Below, one piece after another: positions 54,607 to 64,000 of a DNA stretch of 64,000 nucleotides. This DNA is from Anaspis maculata (taxonomy: Eukaryota > Arthropoda > Insecta > Coleoptera > Scraptiidae). Numbering within the stretch: position 1 is the stretch's first letter; each line of letters begins with the position of its first letter. Under the pieces are notes generated by a model that saw nothing but the letters and a program-made list of their open reading frames with translations, was not told the origin of the DNA and did not search any database. The DNA is taken from assembly GCA_949128115.1 (NCBI GenBank), contig OX421966.1, forward strand, positions 69,375,416 through 69,439,415, read 5' to 3'. Both the position numbers and the translations under genes were made by a program.

Positions 54607-56256
54607 TAAAAAAATCGGCAAAACCTCGGAATAAATATGGACGTCATGAAAATTTGATATTCTGTCCAGAATTGAGTGCTTTACAACATATCCAAAATCG
54701 CCAAAAATCGCACTCGGGGGTTTTGAGTTATTGGAGGGGGGGTCAAAAATTGCAGGTAAAAATAGAGGGGATGGAACCCGTCAATCCATTGGATGCGAAT
54801 ACATTATAGTTCGACGTATCATATCCCCTTGATACCATTTTGACACAAAAAGTGTCCATCATTGTTGAAGGGGAGTAGTGGGGGGGCGAAGCTCTACTAG
54901 GTGGTTCATTTTGTTTTTCTGGCCATGTAGAACCGATCACGAGAAGTTTGGTATCTTTTCCGACTAAATTCAATCTCCTGAACTCGTATCCGATGTGTAA
55001 ATTTGAATGAAAACAAGTTTGAACAAGTTAACTTGAGAAAACTTGTTTTTTCTTTGACAATTTTGGCGAATTTTTTTTTCACTGTTGGAGGTATTCATTT
55101 TTGAAAAAAATTCAGAGACCATCAAATTGAAGTGTATTCTCCACTAAAATCATCCACTCGATGTATAATTTTGTTTCTCGAGTTTAAAAAATCGATTTGA
55201 ACTTGAGCCGGCGCGGCGCGTCGTCTACTACTGACCAGAACACTACAGCATGCACCTTTAAATGAAAACACCTCAAACTATTGAAGAAATAACAACTCAT
55301 CTTTGAAAATTGGAGGATTTGTGCAGAACAGAATTTCCTATAACATGAACAAAATCGCCATGAATCGCAATGAAGGATTTTGAGTTATTCGAGGAGGAGG
55401 ATAACACTTTGACAGGATTCATACACCATGAACTGTTACCTGTCCACTCAAATAACTTAAAACCCTGCAGTGCGATTTATGGCGATTTTGTTCATGTTAT
55501 AGGAAATTAATTTCTCGACAGATCCTCCAATTTCCAAAGATAAGTTGTTATTTCTTCAATAGTTTGAGGTGTTTTTATTTGAAGATGCATGCTGTAGTGT
55601 TCTGGTCAGTAGTAGACGACCCGCCGCGCCGGCTCAAGTTCAAATCGATTTTTTAAACTCGGGAAACAAAATTATACATCGAGTGGATGATTTTTGTGGG
55701 GAATACACTTCAATTTGATGGTCTCTGAATTTTTTTCAAAAATGAACACCTCCAACAGTGGAAAAAAAATTCGTCAAAATTGTCAAAGAAAAAACAAGTT
55801 TTCTCAAGTTAACTTGTTCAAACTTGTTATCATTCGAATTTACACATCGGATACGAGTTCAGGAGATTGAATTTAGTCGGAAAAGATACCAAACTTGTCG
55901 TGATCGGTTCTACATGTCCAGAAAAACAAAATGGACCACCTAGCAGAGCTTCGCCCCCCCACTACTCCCCACCAACAATGATGGACACTTTTTGTGCCAA
56001 AATGGTATCAATGGGATGTGATACGTCAAACTATAATGTATTCGCATCCAATAAATTGACGGGTTCCATCCCCTCCATTTTTACCTGCAATTTTTTACCC
56101 CCCCCCTGCAATAACTCAAAACCCCCGGGTGCGATTTTTGGCGATTTTGGATATGTTGTAGAGCACTCAATTCTGAACAAAATATCAAATTTTCAGGACG
56201 TCCATATTTTTTCCGAGGTTGAAATCTATCTTTCCTGTACTAATCAGCTCCCAAAA
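54607..56256 (+). mobile_element. Introner-like foldback family F1, copy 2
   Basis: Starts GTAAAAAAATCGGCAAAACC and ends ATCTATCTTTCCTGTACTAATCAG. The ends read as a 5' splice site and as a branchpoint (TACTAAT) with pyrimidines and AG. Arms of about 0.65 kb are inverted copies (54635-55250, 55590-56230); the centre is GCCGGCGCGGCGCGTCG. The same asymmetric ends occur in the Sptr intron copy (27681-28614). The copy is followed at once by a coding-like exon. Confidence 0.7.
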
Positions 56257-56476
56257 ATTTAGAAGATCCTGAAGCTCTCTTATCTCCGGATATGGAAGAA
56301 TCAGCAACAACACCATTACCAGACTATCTTGCAACAGTAGAGGAAGCCATTCAAGGGTTCCGAAGACACTTGATTAATTCGGAAATGGAAATTAAAGGCA
56401 TATTTGAAAGTTCACATCCATTCTATCGACATTTCAAACTTGCATTTGGTTCTGGTGTTGAATTACAAATTCGCTG
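56257..56476 (+). CDS. Putative coding exon, unrecognised
   Basis: Open in one frame from the AG at 56256 to the donor-like AG|GTACCT at 56477, about 73 codons: N-L-E-D-P-E-A-L-L-S-P-D-M-E-E-S, then D-Y-L-A-T-V-E-E-A-I-Q-G-F-R-R-H and H-P-F-Y-R-H-F-K-L-A-F-G-S-G-V-E-L-Q-I-R-C. Codon-like composition and splice sites at both sides support a real exon. The preceding coding-like piece (54540-54606, T-K-E-E-V-G-N-E-T-S-I-D-V-G-Y) does not join in phase, so the gene model is incomplete. I do not recognise the family. Confidence 0.4.
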
Positions 56477-56852
56477 TAGGTACCTACGAGGCTCAGTATA
56501 AAGAAAAAGGACTCTGAAAATAGAAACTTTCTTGTTACGAATATGGAGAATTCGGACTTGAACGAATATTGAGCAACGAAGAAATTTAAGAGGCGCAAGC
56601 CTCAACATATAGGTAAGTATACCGGAATATATCGATGCGGGAAATTTTTCTCATCATTATTATGTAGTCTCATTCTGGTTCGACCACATGAAGTCTGGTG
56701 AATGTTTGGCATTCCCGAGGGCATTCCTTTTATTTTTCTCTATTAGTTGTGTTCAAAATTGTTTACCTACATATCTGCATAATTCGACGTCCCACCTCTC
56801 TTGTAAAGCCTCAATTCTCAATATAGTTTGTATTTAATTATTCAACTACCCT
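56477..56852. other. Non-coding sequence, intron or flank of the putative exon
   Basis: AT-rich, no recognised feature. Confidence 0.4.
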
Positions 56853-56905
56853 GTTTTTAGCGCATTTTCCATCTTGATGAAAATCGCTATTGCAACCGCT
56901 TTGTC

Positions 56906-56960
56906 CGTCCATCCGTCCGTCCGTCCATCCGTCCGTCCATCCGTCCGTCCGTCCGTTCCT
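56906..56960. repeat. CCGTCCAT microsatellite
   Basis: Runs of CCGTCCATCCGTCCGT, the inverse of the GGACGGAC stretch found in the other R1 copies. Confidence 0.85.
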
Positions 56961-56969
56961 CGAACTCCT

Positions 56970-59225
56970 CTAGGCTATAGGGGTGGCTATAGTCCGGATG
57001 CTAGTTGAAAGTACCTACCTTGCATTTTTTGATGAGAAGATGCCACTCGGTGAAAATGTTCCTTGCTTCGTACTCTTCCGATCCAGGAAGGTAGCCATCA
57101 ACGCCATCCATGCCGGCGGCGTATACAGGATGATACAGAAAAAAAAAGTTGAAAAATTATATTCAACTAACCGAGACATGTGGAGACGTGTAACTCACCA
57201 CATACATCAACTATTTTATGCTTATGAAGTCACAGCAAACTGTTCTTGATTACCTTGAATCGTCTTTGAAATGTAGGGGAAAACAAAATAAAAAAACAAG
57301 AACACTCTTTTTCCCATAAATAAGTAATTCTTCGAGATATTGACACAATACTTGGTATTTCTACAAAAAGGATTGTTAGAAATGATATGAGCTGGGTAGC
57401 CAATTTCTAAGCCAACTATTTTCAGAAATACGATTGTCAACTTTTTTTTCCTCTTGAGCACCATCTTGAATCTGCCTTGTGAGGCATCGTTGGAAAAGTG
57501 ATTGGTTATTATAATAATGGTAACATGAAATCATTGCATCGCAAAAACAACCTCCTCATCATAATTTAGTGACCTCTTCAGCGGGAAAGAATTGTCATTC
57601 ACGTATTTTTTGGCTCTTCAAAGCTTTAGTGCCCATGATGGCATTTGCAACATCTGGAATGGTGAAATATGTTACGCATTATGAACCTTGATGTACTTTG
57701 AGGTAGCCTACCAAGTTTCATCATTATCAATAGAGAGGTTTGTTCTTAAAAGCTGTTAGAACAAAATTTGTGTCGCTTTTTTATGAAAAATACAAAATAT
57801 TCGGTCTTTCACCCTTACTTGATCCCTCACTGAGGATAGCCTGGAACCAAAAGTCTCGGAATTTTTTATGATAATGGTTCGGTGGGAGGTGCTCTCCAAT
57901 GTCTAGTTGTCAAAAATTGCATAGTTGCGTTCAGATTCCAGACAGAGAGCGACAAAGAGATTCATGCAGTAAAAAAAGACATAAATTACAGTAGAGAAAA
58001 AACTAGCCCAGAGCTAGACTGAAAGCTGTCTGGAGACCTTGCTTTTTATAACATAAATGTGCAATTCAGTACACTGTTAGAGCCTCAAGTTAGTAATGTT
58101 TCAAGCCTTTCACCCACGCTTGAGAGTCTCACAGAACCTGTGTATTGCGGGAAGCCTATCCAAAAGGGACATCTCCGGGATTTCTCCGTTGCATTAAAAG
58201 TTGTGTCTTTTTTTACTGCATGAACTTCTTTGTCGCTCTCTGTCTGGAATCTGAACGCAACTATGCAACTTTTGACAACTACACATTGAAGAGCAGTTCT
58301 CGATGAACCATTGGCATAAAATTTTTGGCGACTTTAGGTTTCAGGCTTTTCTCAATGAGGGATCAAATAAGGGTGAAAGATTCAATATTTTGCATTTTCC
58401 ATAAAAAAGTTGAACAAATTTTGTTCAAACAGCTTTTAAGAACAAACCTTTCAATTGATGATTGCAAAACTTGGTAGGCTACCTCAAAGTACATCAAGGT
58501 TCATAATGCGTAACATATTTTACCATTCCAGATGTTGCAAATGCCATCATGGGCACTAAAGCTTTAAATAGCCAGAAAATACGTGAATGGCAGTTCTTTT
58601 CCGCCGAAGAGGTCACTAAATTATGATGAAAAGGTTGTTTTCACGATGCAATGATTGAACATCACCATTATTATGATAACCAATCACTTTTTCAACGATG
58701 CCTCACAGGGCAGATTCAAGATGGTGCTCAAGAGGAAAAAAAAAGTTGACAATCGTATTTCTGGAAATAGTTGGCTTAGGAATCGGCTACCCAGCTCATA
58801 TCATTTCTAACAATACTTTTTGTGGAAATACCAAGTATTGTGTCAATATCTCTAAGAATCACTTATTTATGGAAAAAAGAGTGGTTTTGTTTTTTTTTTC
58901 TGTTTTTCCCCTTCATTTCAAAGACGGTTCAAGGTAATCAAGAGCAGTTTACTGTGACTTCATGAGCATAAAACAGTAAATGTATGTGGTGAATTACAGG
59001 TCTCCACATGCTACGGTTATTCAAATATAATTTTCCAACATTTTTTTTCTGTTTCACCCTGTATACGCTGCCTGCATGGATGTCGCTGATGGCTACCTTT
59101 CTGAATCGAAAGAGTATGATGCAAAGAGCATTTCCACCAAGTAGCATCTTCTCATCAAAAAATGCAAGGTTCATTCCATTTTATGCAACTAGCATCCGGA
59201 CTACTAGGCTATATTGGATGTCTAT
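56970..59225. repeat. Large palindrome, arms about 1.1 kb
   Basis: CCGGATGCTAGTTG near 56995 and its inverse CAACTAGCATCCGG near 59192. Matching continues through AAAATATTGTGTCAATATC-type blocks (57350 against 58835), TTCATAATGCGTAACATATTT (57665 against 58502), to the centre near 58070. The arms differ by scattered substitutions and small indels. No gene. Confidence 0.85.
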
Positions 59226-59419
59226 ATTGCGCCGCCAACATAGCGAAAACCGCCCCCGATAAACTTGAAATAACATAATATTGCTTTTTCTACCAGACCT
59301 GATGCTCTGGTGTTCTCATTTTTTGAATAATACATAGTTGCCACTTATAAACGTAAGCCAAGAAACATTCCGTCTTCAATATCCGCCGCCGACATGAAAA
59401 AACTGCTAAAAACCGCCCC

Positions 59420-60340
59420 CAATGACTTTAAAATGAAAAACATAAACCCGAAGACATAGCGATCTGATTCTTTCGGTATATAAATATCTGACTAAAAATG
59501 GGAAAGGATAGGCTACTTTTGATTAGTCGCCGCCCCCAGATTCCGCCCCCAAACGGTAAAAAGTGCAACTTTCACAAATGTTACTGATTGAGATGTTCCC
59601 TTAAACATTTATGAACTGCCAACTCAAATTGTGCAACATTTGCTCAGCCGAACGCTACCGCTCCCACACGCCGCCCCCAAAGTAAGAGATAAATGAAAAA
59701 CATGAACCCAAAGACATAGCGATCTAAGTTTTTCGCTACATGGATAGCTGACTAAAAATGGAAAAGGATAGGCTACTTTTGATATGGTGCCGCCTCCAGC
59801 TTCCGCCCCTAAAACAAAAAAGTGCAACTTTCAACAATTTTCACTGATTTAGCTGATAATGTCACCTCGAACATTTATAAACTCTTGACTCAAACTGTGC
59901 AAGAATTTCTTTGCCAAACTCTGCCGCTCCCACACGCCGCCCCCAAAGTGAGAGATAAATGTAAAACATGAACCTAAAGACATAGCGATCTAATTCTTTA
60001 ACTATATTGATAGCTGACTGAAATTGGAAAAATATAGGCCACTTTTACTTAGCCGCCGCCTCCAGCTGCCGCCTCCAAACAAAAAAATGCAACTTTCACA
60101 ATTTTCACTGATTGTCATATTTTCCTCAAATTTAGAAACTCCCAACTCAAACTGTGCAACAGTTACTTTGCCGAATGCTGCCGCCCCCACACGCTGCCCT
60201 CAAAGTGAGAGATGAATGAAAAACATAAACCCGAAGACATAACGATCTAATTCTTTCGCTATATGGATAGCCGACTAAAAATGGGAAAGAATAGACTACT
60301 GCTGATTAGTCGCCGTTCCCAGCTCCCGCCCTTAAACAAA
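59420..60340. repeat. Tandem repeat, period about 260 bp, CCGCCCCC-rich (about four units)
   Basis: Units start near 59424, 59687, 59953 and 60209 with ATGAAAAACATAAACCC and GACATAGCGATCTAAT. Each carries two or three CCGCCCCCA or CCGCCTCCA motifs, AAAGTGCAACTTTCAC and AACTCAAACTGTGCAA. It begins as a weaker unit near 59240. Confidence 0.85.
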
Positions 60341-60545
60341 AAAATATATTGATGAGTGAAAGAATTTTCATTCAAATCTATCTCATTGGCAAGTACCCCA
60401 TTCTGATAACACAATATCACAATGAGTTTCAAATGAAGAAAGTGGGCAAGGAATGGTGTTTCTCCTTCAACCAAATTTCTTTACGTTCACAATATGCCTT
60501 TTTGAGAAAATGCGCTACTGAGACTCACGCACGTGAAGGCATACT

Positions 60546-60769
60546 CACTTGTTTATTTTTCGCCCACAAATGGTGTTTCGTCTAGGCAAAACTCAGTTAG
60601 GCTTTGTACCCCGCCACTCGACTGAGCTACCGTGTTGGTTTGAGTAGGGCCTTTGCACCGAGGGGACATAAGGTCTCTCTCGCCCTGTGTCCAGTATAGG
60701 GCCGAATCAACTCCATGAGGGGGTTTAAAGGGTAGCAAACTGTAGGTACCTACTTACATAAATTTCGTT
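60546..60769. other. Non-coding sequence between repeats
   Basis: No feature recognised. Confidence 0.4.
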
Positions 60770-62260
60770 CCATTACGCAACTTTGAGCGGTTGGGTTTTT
60801 TTAAGTTCGGTTTATCAAACTTTTTACATGTAAATCCTGCTGCAACAGCGGGCCTGCCGGGATGTTCCTTATCTTGCCAATAGTTCTTCATGAGTCGGCG
60901 TGCCTTTTCGACTGGAAGAGGTGAAAGAATTGATCGATGATTCGATGGGACCTCTTTTTTTGGACGGAGGACTAGTGGGTAATTTTTTTAGTTTGAATCA
61001 CGTGAAATTGAACCGGCTTCAAGAGGTTAGAAATATTTCTGGCACCTGTCAAATATCAAAGCTGCTTTGATTTATTTGTTTAGAGGCGAAAATTAGGATC
61101 AGGTCGAAAAATTACTACATTTTGATTTTCCAATAAAATGGAAAAAAAGCGTCTGACATAACGTCCCGCAAAAATGTTCCGTCTATCTGCAGAGGAAATA
61201 CGTAAAAAATGTGTTCCAAAACTGGTCCGAACAACTTTGTGTCTCTTCGTGAATATTACTTTCTATATTTCATATTTGAAAACTTTAAAAAATCTCACAG
61301 GCACAGCCGACTAGAATCACGGTATCTACAAGTGAAGTTATAGTAGGTTCACTTGTACTGTGACTCTAGTTGGCGGGGCAAATTTTCTACTTTAGCATTG
61401 TAGGCTTGCCGCCTTTTCACCTGGTGTGAAACTGACTTCTCTGGAAGTGAAGTTATATTTCTTATCAAATTGATATTAAAATCTTGGAAAACTGACCTGG
61501 TCATAAATGGACGTGCGACTAGGGGGGCGCAGAGCTGTGTTACCGTCATGTAGACACCAAAAGAGCACGGGGCGGCCGCAAATTAAGTCATCTTAAGCAC
61601 GGGCGGCCCATTCAGGGTCGACAAAAACTCGTCCCGGGAAGCCCCAAAACGAAAGCAAATTGCAAATTGAAGGTACTTACATCTATTTCGGTCCAATACA
61701 CAACTTTGAGCGGCTGGGTTTTTTGAAATTTGGTTTAATTTACTTTTTACACGTAAATTCTTTTGCCAATGACAGACTGCACGGCGATCCTTGTATCGCC
61801 CATAATTCTTCAGGGTTTGACTTGTATTTTTGACTGGAAGAGGCGAAAGGGTTGATGATTGCATGGGCCCCTTTTTTGGACGAAGGGCATTGTACAATCT
61901 TTAATTTGAAGCATCTGAAGTTGAACCGGCTTCAAGAGGTTAGGAATATTTTTCACAACTGTCAAATGTCAAGGCTCTCTTGATTTATTTGTTCATTGGC
62001 GAAAGTTAAAAACAAGTCAAAAAATTGTTACACTTTACCAATAAAATGGAAAAAAGCGTCAGACATCATCATGTCCCGCAAAAATGTTCCGGCTATCTGC
62101 AAAGGAAATACGCAAAAAATGTGTTTCAAAACTGGTCCGGCCAGAGCAGCCAACTGCAAAGTTTTGGGGATTTTCTATATTTCACATTTGGAAACTTATA
62201 AACAAAATCTCACAGCCGACTAGAATCACGGTACAAGTGAACCCACTTTACACTATTGGC
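60770..62260. repeat. Diverged direct duplication, two units of about 0.6 kb
   Basis: Unit one (about 60770-61345) and unit two (about 61675-62255) share, in order, CAACTTTGAGCGG, GACTGGAAGAGG, TTGAACCGGCTTCAAGAGG, TTGATTTATTTGTT, CCCGCAAAAATGTTCCG, AAAACTGGTCCG and GCCGACTAGAATCACGGTA. A short frame starting M-S-R-K-N-V-P at about 62069 in unit two is broken in unit one. Could be the remains of a small gene and its copy, or a transposon. Confidence 0.65.
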
Positions 62261-62640
62261 GAAAATCTTTTCCGCGTGGTGGCGCTGTACGCAATAAAAC
62301 ATGGTGGCCCAAGAGGCCTTGACAAATAGGTAGTAAACGCAGTGCGCATTTACATCACAACAGCTGTCGTCAACAGTGATAGCTGTCAGTGAAAGCGTAA
62401 CAGTCACGAACTCGTATAACAGTGGGCCAAGAACTGGGGGTTCGTTGGGAATGGAATTTCGTTGCAGTATCTCTAACTTATTTTTGTTTTAGAAAATGCC
62501 GATAATACAGATTCATTTGCCCAATATTTATGGTCATGTTGGTGACCAAATCAGCCCCCTCTCGACAAAATGCGAAGAAGTGATTGAGGCAGGTCGCAGG
62601 TCATTTAATCGTGTGTGGGGTGACAGTAGGTACGGGGTCA
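62261..62640. other. Non-coding sequence
   Basis: No recognised gene. Contains ACAGCTGTCGTC and GATAGCTGTCAGTG (TGTCA-type motifs). Confidence 0.4.
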
Positions 62641-62667
62641 GTTGAGCCAGACGTTTCTAGGGACTTT

Positions 62668-62935
62668 TATCTGGTGACTTTTGGTTGGCAACACTGAATC
62701 TAGTGACTTTTTTGACAGGTCGTTAAGCATTGGATCTGCATTACCGGCATTTGACAGGTGGCGCGGGAAATTTGAAAAGTTTTTAGTTTATCTGGTGACT
62801 TTTGGTTATTATCACTGAATCTAGTGACTTTTTTGACTGGTCGTCAAGCATTTATTCTGTATTACCGGCATTTGACATGTGGCGGATTTTAACGTGCGGG
62901 AAATTTGAAAAGTACGTGGAATTTGGATCTGACAG
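62668..62935. repeat. Tandem duplication of about 120 bp
   Basis: CTGGTGACTTTTGGTT, CACTGAATCTAGTGAC, GTATTACCGGCATTTGACA-type and GCGGGAAATTTGAAAAGT phrases occur twice in the same order (about 62668 and 62791). It precedes the gag frame and might be part of that element's long terminal or leader region. Confidence 0.7.
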
Positions 62936-63199
62936 GTTAGGTCACAGATTGTGTTTGGCAGGAGACATTTGTTAGCTTGAAAGCGCGGGATGTTTGAATT
63001 CCCTATACCTACTGAAGCACTCCTCATTGTATCTTAACCCTTGCAAACTCTCAAGTGGTTTGGTTTCAATAGTTATTTTTGGTATATAAACGCAAGCAAA
63101 TAATACCATTTTATTGACAGACCAATATACTGTGCTAGTTACATAGACAATAATCACATACAGTTCAGGGTAAGACCTCAACATCATGATTTATTTGTA

Positions 63200-64000
63200 G
63201 TTTAATTCACATAAATGGTGATTGGTATGAAGTACGACGTGATGAGATCCAGTCGTGGGGAGCGTTCGAAAAACTTTTCAAGGCGACGTTTGTTGTGCAG
63301 GACAGCATGACCGAACTGTGGCGCAAAATGAACTCGAGAGTGCAGGGCAACAAGGAGCCGGTAGAGATGTATTTCCATGAAAAGTACAAACTCTGCAAAA
63401 AACTCAAATTGTCGTTCGACGAGTGCAAAGAACAAATTGTGGCGGGCCTGTGGAACAAGTCTCTCGTTCCTGGTTTGCTCACCGCCTACCACACAAGCAT
63501 CGAGGAGTTGCTGCATGATATTCAGCGACTAACGCGCGTTATCGAAAGGAAGAACTTTTCCGATAGAGTGTCCTACGACGCGGCGAACACGGGCGAGCAG
63601 AATAGAGGCAGTGTGAGTGTGAGTGTGAGCGACAGTCGAGCGCGAACCGGGAGACGTGACGTAACCGAAAGGGCGGTGCCGCTGAGACGATGCTTCAATT
63701 GCGGGGAAAGAGATGGTCACCTAGCTGGACAATGCACAAAGCCTCGCGAAAAACTGTGTTTCGTATGTCGTTTGCCAGGGCATTTTGCTTCGGACTGTAG
63801 GCAAAAAGTGCCAGCTGGACGCCCATTGGCTACCAGTACACCGCGAGCGAGTTCCAACCGAGATCCGAGCGCGGCAATGTCGTCGGCGGGACAGCCGCAT
63901 ACAAATGTCAGAGACAATAACAGAGTGATGACCGTAGAAAACAGCCGTGATTCGTGGAAGGATAACGACAAAAGGATCACGTCAGCCTGTAAATTCTATC
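63200..64000 (+). CDS. Retroelement-type Gag with two CCHC knuckles (partial, runs off the right edge)
   Basis: Open in one frame from about 63200 to the end of the window: W-Y-E-V-R-R-D-E, then a capsid-type segment (W-G-A-F-E-K-L-F-K-A-T-F, E-M-Y-F-H-E-K-Y-K-L-C-K-K). A Ser-rich linker is followed by two zinc knuckles, C-F-N-C-G-E-R-D-G-H-L-A-G-Q-C and C-F-V-C-R-L-P-G-H-F-A-S-D-C at about 63690-63800. The true start is unclear: an AG at about 63200 could be a splice acceptor or the frame may begin with a non-ATG piece. No LTR was recognised to the left, so it may be an old or domesticated gag. Confidence 0.7.

Larger units (their letters stand above)
56853..60545 (-). mobile_element. Dispersed repeat family R1 copy in inverse orientation, with insertions
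   Basis: On the minus strand it starts near 60545 (AGTATGCCTTCACG, CAGTAGCGCATTTTC) and ends near 56853 (GGAAAATGCGCTAAAAA), with the GTCCGTCCATCC microsatellite (56906-56960). It contains the palindrome 56970-59225 and the tandem repeats 59420-60340. Confidence 0.55.

Overview
This window is nuclear DNA of an animal, almost certainly an insect. It is AT-rich, has short spliced genes on a host background and is dense in transposable elements. The host-like proteins (endosulfine, sepiapterin reductase, a C2H2 zinc-finger protein with ten-residue WFQC-type linkers) fit an arthropod. The order cannot be fixed from the sequence alone; a beetle or hemipteran would be my guess. There are no bacterial operons, CRISPR arrays or prokaryotic signals.

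Only a few kilobases look like host genes. (1) An alpha-endosulfine/ARPP-19 homologue (endos) lies on the minus strand at 3685-4092. (2) A compact minus-strand locus at 37671-26952 holds a 125-residue protein of unknown function (two exons, 37671-37240). Its TGA stop overlaps, as ATGA, the start codon of sepiapterin reductase. Sepiapterin reductase has a 27-codon first exon (37243-37162) carrying the TGASKGIG nucleotide-binding motif, a 9.5-kb intron filled with nested elements, and a second exon (27679-26952). The shared exon means one transcript would carry both frames. (3) A plus-strand gene with 13 zinc fingers lies at 49964-51501 and starts 28 bases from the end of a 4.1-kb palindromic element. 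(4) An unresolved, possibly genic stretch lies at 53.7-56.5 kb and is broken up by elements.

The rest is mobile or repetitive DNA. From left to right: the 5' part of a Gypsy-type element (1-2885, minus). A 16.5-kb element with terminal inverted repeats of about 0.9 kb and a perfect 8-bp target duplication (6488-22966). Inside its left arm sits a 7.3-kb insertion (7380-14695, 9-bp duplication) that carries two oppositely oriented arrays of a 133-bp satellite. A solo LTR holding tandem tRNA-like units (23811-25264). The Sptr intron, with several foldbacks, a dispersed repeat family and another solo LTR. A four-level nest of elements at 37.8-45.8 kb (TIR element, hAT element, Gypsy element, hAT MITE in gag). 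A 4.1-kb palindrome (45825-49935). A series of foldbacks (52.7-59.2 kb). Tandem CCGCCCCC-rich repeats (59.4-60.3 kb), a diverged duplication (60.8-62.3 kb), and a retroelement-type gag that runs off the right edge.

The most interesting observations are the ATGA overlap between two host genes; two copies of a foldback family whose ends look like a 5' splice site and a branchpoint plus 3' splice site, both with the acceptor flush against a coding or coding-like exon (introner-like); the giant TIR element with its inverted satellite arrays and higher-order repeat; and the very high density of long palindromes, which could make hairpin RNA if transcribed.
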